Assembly (NCBI RefSeq): GCF_016863535.1
Contig: NZ_BOPB01000001.1
Span: forward strand, 1-64,000
Source: Micromonospora lutea
GTDB taxonomy: Bacteria; Actinomycetota; Actinomycetes; Mycobacteriales; Micromonosporaceae
Reading direction: 5' to 3'
DNA length: 64,000 bases
Shown here: positions 43,382 through 52,145 of the stretch, one piece after another
Position numbering within the stretch: position 1 is the stretch's first letter
How the letters are laid out: every line of letters starts with the position of its first letter
Made by a program: the position numbers and the translations under genes
The notes under the pieces: model-generated
The model's input: only the letters and a program-made list of their open reading frames with translations
What the model was told of the DNA's origin: nothing
The model's database searches: none

Positions 43382-43972
43382 GTGACGGAACTGGTGATCG
43401 GTGCCGACGGGTTGGCCCGGTGCGGGTGGGGAGCCAGCACCCCCGACTACGCGGACTACCACGACACCGAGTGGGGGCGTCCGTTGCGCGGTGACGACGC
43501 CCTCTACGAGCGGATGACGCTGGAGGCGTTCCAGTCCGGCTTGTCCTGGCTGACCATCCTGCGCAAACGGCCGGCCTTCCGGGCGGCCTTCGACGGTTTC
43601 CGGATCGACACGGTGGCCGGCTACGGCGAGGCCGACGTGGCCAGGCTGCTCGCCGACGCCGGCATCGTCCGAAACCGGGCCAAGATCGAAGCTGCGATCG
43701 CGAACGCCCGCGCCGCGCAGGAGCTTCCCGAGGGCCTGTCGGAGCTGCTGTGGTCCTTCGCCCCGCCGCCCGGCCGGGCCCGACCGGGCTCCGCTGCCGA
43801 CGTGCCCGCGCTGACCGACGCCTCCACCGCCATGGCCAAGACGCTCAAGAAACGTGGCTTCCGGTTCGTCGGCCCGACCACGGCGTACGCGCTGATGCAG
43901 GCGACCGGGATGGTGGACGACCACGTAGCGGGCTGCCATGTCGTGACATCCCGGACCGGCGTGATGGGATGA
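43382..43972 (+). CDS. tag: DNA-3-methyladenine glycosylase I
   Basis: The protein has 196 residues from GTG 43382. Tag family motifs are RCGWG and YHDTEWGRPLRGDDALYER at the N-terminus (zinc ligands Cys and His), the active-site region LEAFQSGLSWLTILRKR, and FRFVGPTTAYALMQATGMVDDH...CH with the last zinc ligand near the end. It removes 3-methyladenine from alkylated DNA in base excision repair. The next gene starts five bases after its stop. The order DivIVA-domain/tag/DUF3117 is as in mycobacteria, with extra genes inserted here. Confidence 0.92.
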   Translation: MTELVIGADGLARCGWGASTPDYADYHDTEWGRPLRGDDALYERMTLEAFQSGLSWLTILRKRPAFRAAFDGFRIDTVAGYGEADVARLLADAGIVRNRAKIEAAIANARAAQELPEGLSELLWSFAPPPGRARPGSAADVPALTDASTAMAKTLKKRGFRFVGPTTAYALMQATGMVDDHVAGCHVVTSRTGVMG

Positions 43973-43976
43973 GGGC

Positions 43977-44600
43977 ATGACGACCGACACCGCACACCGG
44001 GTGAACGGGACGAGCCAGGCGGACGGCACGGGCACCTGGGCCGTGCTTCTGCCCGCCGGACGGTACGACGCCGAACGGCTCGTCCACCACGACACACTCG
44101 AATTGACGGGGCTGGACGAGACCACCCGGCCACGCCTCGGTGACCAGGTCGCGGTGCTGACCGACGAGCCGCCGCGGCTGGTCGCGGTGGGCCGGGTCGC
44201 CGGCCCGGCCGCCCGACGTCCGGAGGACCCGGACGACCCGCAGTCCGACCACGCGCCGAACGCGCTGGTCGTCGCGTACACCCGGCGAGCCTTCGACGAG
44301 CCGGTACCGGCCGACGCGCTCACCCTCAGCGGACCGGTCACCGCGCTCGCTCCGGCCACGTTCCGCGAACTGGTCGACCGGCTCGGCCCGGCGCCGCAGC
44401 GCCGCACCTGGCTGGTCAGCCTGGACCTGCCCATCGAGGCCGACTCGCCGGCTGAGGCGGTCCGGCTGTTCTGGGCGTACGTGCAGGAACTCGGTCCTCG
44501 GGAGCTGCCCGCCTTCGTCTCACCCTCCGGCGACGAGCTGGCCATGCAGGCGTTCGTGCTCGGCGCGGAGGCGAACCAGGACCCGGAAGAGGACGACTGA
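43977..44600 (+). CDS. Conserved hypothetical protein
   Basis: The protein has 207 residues and I do not recognise a family. The sequence is acidic, with no membrane segment. A beta-rich first half (WAVLLPAGRYDAERLVHHDT, DQVAVLTDEPPRLVAVGRVA) leads to a helical second half (TWLVSLDLPIEADSPAEAVR, LFWAYVQELGPRELPAFV). The ATG at 43977 follows the tag stop by only five bases, with GAGGGC upstream, so it belongs to the tag operon. Codon use is typical of the region. Confidence 0.65.
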   Translation: MTTDTAHRVNGTSQADGTGTWAVLLPAGRYDAERLVHHDTLELTGLDETTRPRLGDQVAVLTDEPPRLVAVGRVAGPAARRPEDPDDPQSDHAPNALVVAYTRRAFDEPVPADALTLSGPVTALAPATFRELVDRLGPAPQRRTWLVSLDLPIEADSPAEAVRLFWAYVQELGPRELPAFVSPSGDELAMQAFVLGAEANQDPEEDD

Positions 44601-44636
44601 CCGGCCCTGCTCAGCCGCAGGCGGACCGGGGGCGGC

Positions 44637-45428
44637 TCACCGGCCCTCGAAGACCGGCTGCTGCTTGTTGACGAAAGCCATGGTGGCCGCGCGGTGGTCC
44701 GTCGTCGCGCCACAGATCGCCTGCGCCTGCGCCTCGGCGGCCAGCGCGTCGGCCAGGGTGCCGGCGTCGGCGACGGAGAGCTGACGCTTGATCGCCCCGT
44801 AGGCCACGGTCGGTCCGGCGGCGAGCCGGGCGGCCAGTTCCCGCGCGGCGGGCAGCACCTGCTCGTCGTCGTCCGTCATCCGGTTGAGCAGCCCCAGCCG
44901 GCAGGCTTCCTCGGCGCGTACCGGTTCGGCCAGCATCAGCAGCTCGACGGCCTTGGCGTGGCCGACGAGCCGGGGCAGCGTCCACGAGGCGCCGGTGTCG
45001 GCGGCCAACCCGACCTTGGCGAACGCCATCAGGAAGCTGGTGGACGGGCCACCGATGCGGATGTCGGCGAGGAAGGCCAGGGAGGCGCCCGCCCCGGCGG
45101 CCATGCCCCGGACCGCGGCCACCACCGGCTTCGGCAGGCTGGCCAGCCGGGCGGCGATCGGGTTGTAGTGCGCCTGGACGGTGTCCAGTGGGTTGCCGTC
45201 GCCCGCCTGGAGGGTGCTGACGTGCTCGCGTAGGTCCTGGCCGGCGCAGAACGACCCGCCGGCCCCGGCCAGCACCACCGCCCGGCAGCCACGGTCGGAC
45301 TCCAACTCGGCGAGGGTGTCCCGCAGTGCCTCCTTGAGCGCCACGTCGAGCGAGTTCATCGCCTTCGGGCGGTTCAGGGTGAGGGTGACGACCCCGTCGG
45401 TGCGGTCGACGAGCAGCGGCTCGGTCAC
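44637..45428 (-). CDS. Enoyl-CoA hydratase/isomerase family protein
   Basis: The protein has 263 residues from GTG 45428, which overlaps the regulator's stop as GTGA. Crotonase motifs are LNRPKAMNSLDVALKEAL, the oxyanion segment AGGSFCAGQDLREH and the second oxyanion/helix segment VRGMAAGAGASLAFLADIRI. The pattern is close to PaaG/PaaB-type hydratases (CAGQDLRE), and the partner gene is a PaaX-like regulator. A role in aromatic or fatty-acid CoA degradation is likely, but the substrate is not fixed and no other paa genes are in view. Confidence 0.86.
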   Translation of the reverse strand: MTEPLLVDRTDGVVTLTLNRPKAMNSLDVALKEALRDTLAELESDRGCRAVVLAGAGGSFCAGQDLREHVSTLQAGDGNPLDTVQAHYNPIAARLASLPKPVVAAVRGMAAGAGASLAFLADIRIGGPSTSFLMAFAKVGLAADTGASWTLPRLVGHAKAVELLMLAEPVRAEEACRLGLLNRMTDDDEQVLPAARELAARLAAGPTVAYGAIKRQLSVADAGTLADALAAEAQAQAICGATTDHRAATMAFVNKQQPVFEGR

Positions 45429-46249
45429 GTCTGGCGGCCCTTCTGTCGGACTATCCGGTGTCCACCGTCGAGGCACTGCTCGACGTACCGGTCGGCGGCC
45501 GGCCGGAGCCGGGCCGCGTGGCGGTCGAAGAAACTGGCCGCGGAGATGCCGGGCCAGCGTTCGGGCAGCAGCGCCGGTGGCAGCTGCGGGTCCCGGAAGA
45601 GGAACGTACGCCACGCGTGCACCAGCCGGAACCTGGCCGCGTACGCCTCCTCGTCGCCGCTGCGGGCCGTGACGCCGGTCAGCAGCGTTCGCTGCTCGGC
45701 CACGAACTGCTCGTACGCCCGACCGATCTCGGCCAGGTCCCAGGCCCGGCGGACCAGACCCATCGAGCCCGGCGTGCCCGCGGTGTGCGCGGCGCTGAAC
45801 CGTTCGAAGCGTACGCCTGCCTCGCTGAGCAGCAGGTCGACGTCCTCGGCCGGGCGGGTGGCCACCCAGGTCTGCTCGTCCAACGTGCCGTAGCCGAGGT
45901 AGCGCAGATTGGCGGCGAGTCGCTGGCGGTCCCGCCGGGCGTTCGGCGCGTCCAGCACCAGCAGATCGAAGCGTCCGTCCCAGGTGACCCGGCTGGTGCG
46001 GTAGATCCGGGAAGCGGCCTCGTCCAGTCGGCGGGCCGCCTTCGGTGTGATCGAATATCCCGGACCGGACGTCAGTCTGACCGGTTCGAGCCAGCCCTGG
46101 CGGACCATCCGGGATACCGCCGTACGCACGGCGGGTGGCGCTATCCCGAGCGGTGCCAGCAGCTTGACCAGCGCGGCAACGGGTGCGCGCCCACCCCGCG
46201 GCCGGAGGTGGTCGCCGTACAGGTCGAATAGTGCCGACCGTGCCTGCAT
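45425..46249 (-). CDS. PaaX-family transcriptional regulator
   Basis: The protein has 274 residues. The N-terminal winged helix (ALFDLYGDHLRPRGGRAPVA, VSRMVRQGWLEPVR) and the PaaX C-terminal domain (WDGRFDLLVLDAPNARRDRQ, then RLAANLRYLGYGTL) fit well. The family represses phenylacetate catabolism and is released by phenylacetyl-CoA. It forms an operon with the enoyl-CoA hydratase (four-base overlap) and probably controls it. The start is ATG 46249; the upstream A+T-rich patch (46260-46300, TCTAACGATAAGCTAGATG) may be the promoter/operator, with TAGATG/CATCTA-like half-sites. Confidence 0.84.
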   Translation of the reverse strand: MQARSALFDLYGDHLRPRGGRAPVAALVKLLAPLGIAPPAVRTAVSRMVRQGWLEPVRLTSGPGYSITPKAARRLDEAASRIYRTSRVTWDGRFDLLVLDAPNARRDRQRLAANLRYLGYGTLDEQTWVATRPAEDVDLLLSEAGVRFERFSAAHTAGTPGSMGLVRRAWDLAEIGRAYEQFVAEQRTLLTGVTARSGDEEAYAARFRLVHAWRTFLFRDPQLPPALLPERWPGISAASFFDRHAARLRPAADRYVEQCLDGGHRIVRQKGRQT

Positions 46250-46439
46250 GACCGCACATTGTGACAGGCCATCTAACGATAAGCTAGATGCTGTTACATC
46301 AATGCTGCTTCGGTTTGGGTCCGGCGGTGTTCATCAGGGAAAATCGTCGGTCGACACCCACGTGCACGTTGCGGGTGGTCATGGCGAAGTGGCTGTGGGG
46401 CAACCCACCGACCCTGGTGTAGGTCTGAGGGGAGACAAC

Positions 46440-46607
46440 ATGGCGGCGATGAAGCCGCGGACGGGCGACGGTCCGCTGGAAGTCACCAAGGAGGGCCGGG
46501 GCATCGTCATGCGGGTCCCGCTGGAGGGCGGTGGCCGGCTCGTCGTCGAGATGACTCCCGACGAGGCAACTGCTCTCGGTGACGCGTTGAAGGCGGCCGT
46601 CGGCTAG
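46440..46607 (+). CDS. DUF3117 family protein
   Basis: This 55-residue protein begins MAAMKPRTGDGPLEVTKEGR and continues RIVMRVPLEGGGRLVVEM-like to DALKAAVG. It is a near-invariant small actinobacterial protein (Rv1211-type). GGGGAG at 46429-46434 gives a good ribosome site for ATG 46440. Function is unknown. It is monocistronic, with a strong terminator hairpin about 55 bases past the stop. Confidence 0.93.
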   Translation: MAAMKPRTGDGPLEVTKEGRGIVMRVPLEGGGRLVVEMTPDEATALGDALKAAVG

Positions 46608-46660
46608 GAGCGACGGTTCGTCGGCGACGCTCGCCGCCGCGGACGGTTCGTCTGGTCCCT

Positions 46661-46697
46661 GGCTCTGAGCCACCGGTGACACCGGTGGCTCAGAGCC
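46661..46697 (+). terminator. Terminator after the DUF3117 gene
   Basis: GGCTCTGAGCCACCGGT (46661-46677) and its exact complement (46681-46697) form a perfect 17-bp stem with a three-base loop. There is no U-run, as is common in actinobacteria. Confidence 0.85.
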
Positions 46698-46755
46698 GTC
46701 ACACCCTCGCGCGACCGATCCACCGCGCGTCCGTCTCCTGGAGGTATGGCTCCGC

Positions 46756-48219
46756 GTGCTCGCCATCCGTCTGACCGCCGAGCCGGAACGGCTCGACACC
46801 CTGGTCCTGCCCGTGCGGCCCGCCGCCGACGACGCGCCGGCCGAGCCGGTGCCGACCGGAGTGACCGCACCCGACGGGGTCGCCGACGAGGCGACCGCAC
46901 TGATTCCGGTGGCGCGGTTCACGGGTCGAGCCGGCGACGTGCACACGCAACTGCGCCCCGGAGGCACCCCCCAACGCCTGGTGCTGCTGGGCATCGGTGA
47001 GGCGGACGAGGCGGCCTGGCGGACGGCTGGCGCGGCGCTGACCCGCGCCGTCAAAAATGAGACTCATGTCACACTAGCCCTTCCCGAGGGCGTCTCGGCG
47101 GAGGCGGTGCGAGGTCTGGTCGAAGGGTTGCTGCTGGGGTCGTACCGGTTCCGGCTGGGCGCGGACGCCGACGCCCCCGCGCTGACCGACGTCGACCTGG
47201 CGGTCACCGACCCCGAGGCGTACGAGCAGGCTGTCTCGGTGGCGCGGACCACCGCCCGGATGACCCGACTGGCGCGCGACCTCACCAACATGCCCTCCTC
47301 CGTGAAGAACCCGCAGTGGTTCGCCGAGCAGGTCGCCGAGGCCGTGGCCGATCTGCCCGGCCTCACGTTGCGGGTCCGCGAGCCGGAGCAACTGACCGCC
47401 GAGGGCTTCGGCGGCATCCTCGCGGTGGGTGGGGGATCGGCAAGCGGTCCACGGCTGGTCGAGCTGGACTGGCATCCCTCGGAGGCCCGCACCCACGTGG
47501 TCCTGGTGGGCAAGGGCATCACCTTCGACACCGGGGGCATCTCGATCAAGCCCGTGCCGGCGATGAAGCTGATGCGCAAGGACATGGCCGGTGCCGCCGC
47601 CGTTGTGGCAGCCACCCTCGGGGCCGCGGCCCTGCGGCTGCCGGTCCGGGTGACCACGCTTGCGCCGCTCGCCGAGAACATGGTCAGCGGAGCCGCGTTC
47701 CGGCCCGGCGACATCGTCCGACACTACGGCGGGATGACCAGCGAGACGACGAACTCCGACGCCGAGGGACGGCTGGTCCTCGCCGACGCGCTGGCGTACG
47801 CCGTGCAGGAGCTCAAGCCGGACCTGCTGGTCGACCTGGCCACCCTGACCGGTGCCAACGCGGTGGCGCTCGGCACCCGCACGGGTGCCCTCTACAGCGA
47901 CAACGATCAGCTCGCCGAGGATCTGCTCGCGGCGATCAGGGCGGCCGGTGAGTCAGCCTGGCGGATGCCGCTGCCCAGCGACTACGTCGAGCACCTCGGC
48001 AGCGACCTGGCCGACCTGCACAGCGCGCCGACACAGGGCGGCGGTTCGGTGCTGGCCGCTCTCTACCTGCGGGAGTTCACCGGCGAGCTGCGCGACCGTT
48101 GGCTGCACATCGACATGTCCGCGCCGTCCTGGTGCGAACGCGCCGACGCGGAGCTGACCCGGGGCGCGACCGGTTGGGGCGTACGCGGGCTGCTGCGCTG
48201 GTTGGCGACGCTGAACTGA
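46756..48219 (+). CDS. pepA: Leucyl aminopeptidase (M17 family)
   Basis: The protein has 487 residues. Catalytic motifs are VGKGITFDTGGISIKP (metal-binding Lys and Asp), MRKDMAGAAAV and NSDAEGRLVLADAL (Asp, Glu, Arg). The N-terminal macro-like domain covers ~1-160. It removes N-terminal residues from peptides with two metal ions per subunit, as a hexamer. The start GTG 46756 is 12 bases from GGAGG (46739-46743); an ATG at 46746 is out of frame. Confidence 0.92.
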   Translation: MLAIRLTAEPERLDTLVLPVRPAADDAPAEPVPTGVTAPDGVADEATALIPVARFTGRAGDVHTQLRPGGTPQRLVLLGIGEADEAAWRTAGAALTRAVKNETHVTLALPEGVSAEAVRGLVEGLLLGSYRFRLGADADAPALTDVDLAVTDPEAYEQAVSVARTTARMTRLARDLTNMPSSVKNPQWFAEQVAEAVADLPGLTLRVREPEQLTAEGFGGILAVGGGSASGPRLVELDWHPSEARTHVVLVGKGITFDTGGISIKPVPAMKLMRKDMAGAAAVVAATLGAAALRLPVRVTTLAPLAENMVSGAAFRPGDIVRHYGGMTSETTNSDAEGRLVLADALAYAVQELKPDLLVDLATLTGANAVALGTRTGALYSDNDQLAEDLLAAIRAAGESAWRMPLPSDYVEHLGSDLADLHSAPTQGGGSVLAALYLREFTGELRDRWLHIDMSAPSWCERADAELTRGATGWGVRGLLRWLATLN

Positions 48220-48241
48220 CGGTGCGCATGGCGGGGCCGGT

Positions 48242-48916
48242 TCAGCAGCGCACCGCGGCCAGCAGCCCGTGGCCGACCGGCAGCAGTGCCGGGATCCAGT
48301 GCTCCGACTCGCGGATGGCCTTCACCGTCTCGCGTACCGTCACCGTCTCCGGGTCGCGGGCGGCCGGGTCGCCGATCCGGCCGCCGGCCAGCGCACCGTT
48401 GAGCACCAGCACTCCGCCCGGGCGCAGCAGCCGCAGCGCGGCGTCCACGTAGGCGGTGAAGCCGGTCACCTCGGCGTCGACGAAGACCAGGTCGTACGCG
48501 CCGTCGGCGAGCCGGGGCAGCACGTCGAGCGCCCGACCGGTGATGATCCGGGTGCGGCCGGACACGAAGCCGGCCTCGGCGAAGATGCGTCGGGCGATCC
48601 GCTGATGCTCCACCTCGACGTCGATGGTGGTGAGTACCCCGTCGGCCCGCATGCCGCGCAGCAGCCACACCCCGCTGACGCCGGTGCCGGTGCCGATCTC
48701 GACGACCGCGCGGGCGTTGCCGGCGGCGGCGAGCAGGCGCAACGCGGCACCCGCGCCGGGTGTGACCGCGGCTAGGCCAACCTCATGGGCGAGGCTGCGG
48801 GCGGTCCGCAGGACGAGGTCCTCGGTGACGTACGACTCGGCGAACTGCAGGGCCGGGTTCGTCGAACTGCCGGAACCGGCGACCGTGGCGATGGGGCACC
48901 TCCGGGCGACGAGCAT
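48242..48916 (-). CDS. O-methyltransferase (class I, SAM-dependent)
   Basis: The protein has ~224 residues. SAM-binding motif I is VVEIGTGTGVSGVWLL, followed by ADGVLTTIDVEVEHQRIAR and YDLVFVDAEVTGF, the catechol/caffeoyl-CoA O-methyltransferase (Rv1220c-like) type. It is mycobacterial-like in position, lying beside htrA-tatB on the opposite strand. The start is ambiguous: ATG 48916 is used here; ATG 48979 would add 21 residues of poor quality. The substrate is unknown. Confidence 0.85.
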   Translation of the reverse strand: MLVARRCPIATVAGSGSSTNPALQFAESYVTEDLVLRTARSLAHEVGLAAVTPGAGAALRLLAAAGNARAVVEIGTGTGVSGVWLLRGMRADGVLTTIDVEVEHQRIARRIFAEAGFVSGRTRIITGRALDVLPRLADGAYDLVFVDAEVTGFTAYVDAALRLLRPGGVLVLNGALAGGRIGDPAARDPETVTVRETVKAIRESEHWIPALLPVGHGLLAAVRC

Positions 48917-49109
48917 GATGCGCAGGGCGGATGGGCACTGTGACTCTAGAGCCGACCCGCTCCGAGCGCAGCGGGGCATCCACCCGCAGTGACAACCGCT
49001 GACCCCGTACCGCGCATCCGTGCAATCCTGGAAGCGGTATCCGTCGCACGCACCCGGCGCGTCGGACGCGGATGCGTGGATACCGGGGGACGGGAGTGGG
49101 AGGCACCGA

Positions 49110-50429
49110 GTGACCGACGGCTGGGACTGGCGCCAGCCCGGCGTGAGCGGAGCACCGGCCGGGCAGCCGGCGGCCGGACCTCCGCCAGCCGGTGTGCCGG
49201 CGACACCACAGGGCGGCGGTCATCCGACGTCGCCGTGGTGGTCCGACGCGCTCGCCGATCCGTGGCGGGATCCGTACGCACCGGCGGCGGTGGTGCTGCC
49301 CGCGGCTCCGGTGGCCGGCAGCGAGCCGGAGCCGGTCACCGATCCCGATGCGCCCGGCCGACCGAGGCTTAAGCAACTCCTGCTCATTCCGCTGGTGACC
49401 GCCCTGCTCGCCGGCACGCTCGGCGGTGCACTCGGCTACGCGTTCGCGCTCCGTGGCGGTGCCGGTGCGGCGGTGCTCGGGGCGGTCCCCGGTGCGGCGC
49501 CCACACTCGCCCAACGTCCGCCGGAGTCGCTGGCTGGCGTCGCCGAACGCGTGCTGCCGAGCGTGGTCACCGTCCGGGTCGCCGGCCTGGGCGGCACCAG
49601 CGAGGGCTCGGGTTTCATCGCCAGTGCCGACGGGCATGTGATCACGAACGATCACGTGGTGGCCGGCGGCACCGGAAAGGCGTCGGTCATCTTCAACGAC
49701 GGCAGCTCGGCCTCCGCGACGGTGGTGGGGCAGGACGCGGAGTCCGACATCGCCGTGATCAAGGTCTCTCGCACCGGGCTGCGTCCGGTCGAGTTCGGCG
49801 ACTCCGACTCCCTGGCGGTGGGTGACCCGGTGCTGGCGATGGGCTCCCCGCTGTCGCTGGCGAACACGGTGACCGCGGGCATTGTCAGTGCCCTGGACCG
49901 GACGATGCACGCCGGCGAGCCCGGCGGGCCGACCCGCTACTACGCCGCGATCCAGACCGACGCCGCGGTGAACCACGGCAACTCCGGTGGACCGCTGGTG
50001 GACGCGGCCGGACGGGTCATCGGCGTCAACTCCACGATCAAGTCCCTGGTCGCGGATGGCCAGGAGGCCGGCAACATCGGCCTCGCCTTCGCCATTCCGA
50101 TCAACCAGGCGAAACGGATCACCCAGGACATCATCGGCACCGGAAAGGCCCGCCGTACGGTCATCGGTGCCCAGGTCGGTGGGCCCGGCTCGGGCACCAA
50201 CGGCAACGGGGTCCGCCTCGCGACGGTCGAGCCGTCCGGTCCGGCCGCCGGTGCGGGACTGCGCGCCGGTGACGTGATCCTGAAGCTCAACGGCCGTCCG
50301 ATGACCGAGCCGACGGATCTGATCGCTCTGGTCCGCAAGTACGCGCCCGGATCGGTGGTCACCGTCGAGTACCGCCGGGGTTCGAGCCGGCAGAACGCCT
50401 CGGTCACCCTCGCGGCGGACGCGAAGTGA
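49110..50429 (+). CDS. HtrA/DegP-like serine protease with PDZ domain
   Basis: The protein has 439 residues from GTG 49110, with GGGAGG at 49098-49103. A Pro/Gly-rich cytoplasmic N-terminus (~1-85) precedes one membrane helix (LLLIPLVTALLAGTLGGALG). The trypsin-like domain has the catalytic triad TNDHVV (His), ESDIAVIK (Asp) and HGNSGGP (Ser). The C-terminal PDZ domain is AAGAGLRAGDVILKLNG. It is an extracytoplasmic quality-control protease. Directly followed by tatB, as in mycobacteria, but the sigE and anti-sigma genes usually upstream are absent. Confidence 0.9.
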   Translation: MTDGWDWRQPGVSGAPAGQPAAGPPPAGVPATPQGGGHPTSPWWSDALADPWRDPYAPAAVVLPAAPVAGSEPEPVTDPDAPGRPRLKQLLLIPLVTALLAGTLGGALGYAFALRGGAGAAVLGAVPGAAPTLAQRPPESLAGVAERVLPSVVTVRVAGLGGTSEGSGFIASADGHVITNDHVVAGGTGKASVIFNDGSSASATVVGQDAESDIAVIKVSRTGLRPVEFGDSDSLAVGDPVLAMGSPLSLANTVTAGIVSALDRTMHAGEPGGPTRYYAAIQTDAAVNHGNSGGPLVDAAGRVIGVNSTIKSLVADGQEAGNIGLAFAIPINQAKRITQDIIGTGKARRTVIGAQVGGPGSGTNGNGVRLATVEPSGPAAGAGLRAGDVILKLNGRPMTEPTDLIALVRKYAPGSVVTVEYRRGSSRQNASVTLAADAK

Positions 50430-50501
50430 CGTCGCACCCTCTTCTGGCGACGGCACCGACCTGCGTACGCTGGCTGCGGTAGCCGGGGGAAGGGGGCCGA
50501 G

Positions 50502-50915
50502 GTGTTCGAGAACCTGAACGTGTGGGAGGTCGGCGCGCTGCTGCTGCTGGCGCTGCTGATCTTCGGCGACCGGCTGCCGGTGGTGATCAGTGACGGGCTG
50601 CGCATGGTGCGCAACCTGCGCACCATGGCGCGTAGCGCCACCAGCGACCTGAGCAAGGAACTGGGCACCGACATCCAGTTGGAGGACCTGCACCCCAAGG
50701 CGTTCATCCGCAAGCACCTGCTCAGCGAGGAGGACGAGCAGGCGATCCGGAAACCGCTGCAGGGCGTCTACGACGGCCTTCGAGCCGACATCAGCGGCGT
50801 GCACGACGAACTCAAGGACGTCGCGAACGCGGCGGACCCCCGCCGGCCAGATCCGGCCCCGGCGAGCACCTCAGCACCGGCTCCCCGCGCGGTCAGCTAC
50901 GACGACGTCACCTGA
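50502..50915 (+). CDS. tatB: Twin-arginine translocase subunit TatB
   Basis: The protein has 137 residues from GTG 50502, with GGGGGA-type upstream purines. The N-terminus MFENLNVWEVGALLLLALLI, then FGDRLP, is the short membrane helix, hinge and amphipathic helix of TatB. An acidic/Pro-rich tail follows. With TatA and TatC it exports folded proteins. It is 72 bases after the HtrA gene in the same direction. Confidence 0.9.
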   Translation: MFENLNVWEVGALLLLALLIFGDRLPVVISDGLRMVRNLRTMARSATSDLSKELGTDIQLEDLHPKAFIRKHLLSEEDEQAIRKPLQGVYDGLRADISGVHDELKDVANAADPRRPDPAPASTSAPAPRAVSYDDVT

Positions 50916-50931
50916 CGCCGTCCGCCGGACG

Positions 50932-52080
50932 TCAGCGCCCGGACGGCTTGAGGCCCAGCGGCTTACCGAGCAGTGACTCACGGCGCAGCGCGAGCCGATC
51001 GGCCACCTGGCCCAGCGCCTTGGCCGCCGGGGAGTCCGGCGCGGCGAGCACGATCGGGTTGCCCTCGTCGCCCGACTCCCGGACCCGGGTGTCCAGCGGC
51101 ACCTGACCCAGCAGCGGCACCTGCGCGCCGATGGTCTGCGTCAGCGAATCCGCCACCGTCTGACCACCACCGGCCCCGAAGATCTCCATCCGGGAGCCGT
51201 CGGGCAGCTCCAGCCACGACATGTTCTCGATCACGCCAACCACCCGCTGGTGGGTCTGCAGGGCGATCGCGCCGGCCCGCTCGGCCACCTCGGCGGCGGC
51301 GGCCTGAGGGGTGGTGACCACCAGGATCTCGGCGTTCGGCAGCAGCTGGGCCAGGGAGATCGCCACGTCGCCGGTGCCCGGGGGCAGGTCGAGCAGGAGG
51401 ACGTCGAGGTCGCCCCAGTAGACGTCGGCGAGGAACTGCTGCAACGCGCGGTGCAGCATCGGACCGCGCCACACCACGGCGGCGTTGCCGGCGGTGAACA
51501 TCCCGATCGAGATGACCTTCACTCCGTGCGCCTGTGGCGGCATGATCATGTCTTCGACCCGGGTCGGCAGGCCGTCCGCACCGAGCATCCGAGGCACGGA
51601 GTGTCCGTAGATGTCCGCGTCCACCACGCCGACGGACAGGCCCCGGGCGGCCAGTGCGGCAGCCAGGTTGACCGTCACGCTGGACTTGCCGACGCCGCCC
51701 TTGCCGCTGGCCACCGCGTACACCCGGGTGCGGGAGCCGGGCTGGGCGAACGGGATCACCGGCTCTGCCGTCGCACCGCCACCGCGCAGCTTCGCCTGGA
51801 GCTGCTGGCGCTGCTCGGTGCTCATCACACCGAACTCGATCTCGACGCCACTCACCCCGCTCACCGCGGCCACGGCCGCGGTGATGTCCGAACGCAGCTT
51901 GTCCTTCAGCGGGCACCCGGCGACGGTCAGCAGCAACTCGACCCGGACCACACCGTCCTCGCCGATCTCGGCGGAGCGCACCATGCCGAGTTCGGTGATC
52001 GGCCGGCGGATCTCCGGGTCGTTGACGGTGGCCAGGGCGGCCATGACGGCGTCGTTGACGGTGCTGACGGGAGCTGACAT
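50932..52080 (-). CDS. Mrp/NBP35-type Fe-S carrier P-loop ATPase
   Basis: The protein has 382 residues. An N-terminal MIP18/DUF59 domain (~5-85; VNDPEIRRPITELGMV, TVAGCPLKDKL) is followed by a P-loop domain with VASGKGGVGKSSVTVNLAA (~125-143), VVDADIYGHSVP and DLPPGTGDVAISL. It is thought to carry and deliver iron-sulfur clusters. The CxxC usually seen after IENMS in E. coli-type Mrp is replaced by IENMSWLELPDG, as in mycobacterial homologues as I recall. Monocistronic or first in a divergent set. Confidence 0.88.
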   Translation of the reverse strand: MSAPVSTVNDAVMAALATVNDPEIRRPITELGMVRSAEIGEDGVVRVELLLTVAGCPLKDKLRSDITAAVAAVSGVSGVEIEFGVMSTEQRQQLQAKLRGGGATAEPVIPFAQPGSRTRVYAVASGKGGVGKSSVTVNLAAALAARGLSVGVVDADIYGHSVPRMLGADGLPTRVEDMIMPPQAHGVKVISIGMFTAGNAAVVWRGPMLHRALQQFLADVYWGDLDVLLLDLPPGTGDVAISLAQLLPNAEILVVTTPQAAAAEVAERAGAIALQTHQRVVGVIENMSWLELPDGSRMEIFGAGGGQTVADSLTQTIGAQVPLLGQVPLDTRVRESGDEGNPIVLAAPDSPAAKALGQVADRLALRRESLLGKPLGLKPSGR

Positions 52081-52145
52081 GCCCGCAATGCTACGTCGGC
52101 AGGGTGCCGCAACCGGTGTCGGTCGCGGCGGTGTGAGCCAGTCGA

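Noticed and set aside
44637..46259. A single 540-residue protein spanning the hydratase and regulator genes on the minus strand
   Set aside because: The first half is out-of-frame PaaX-gene sequence; the GTG at 45428 with GTGA overlap starts the real hydratase.
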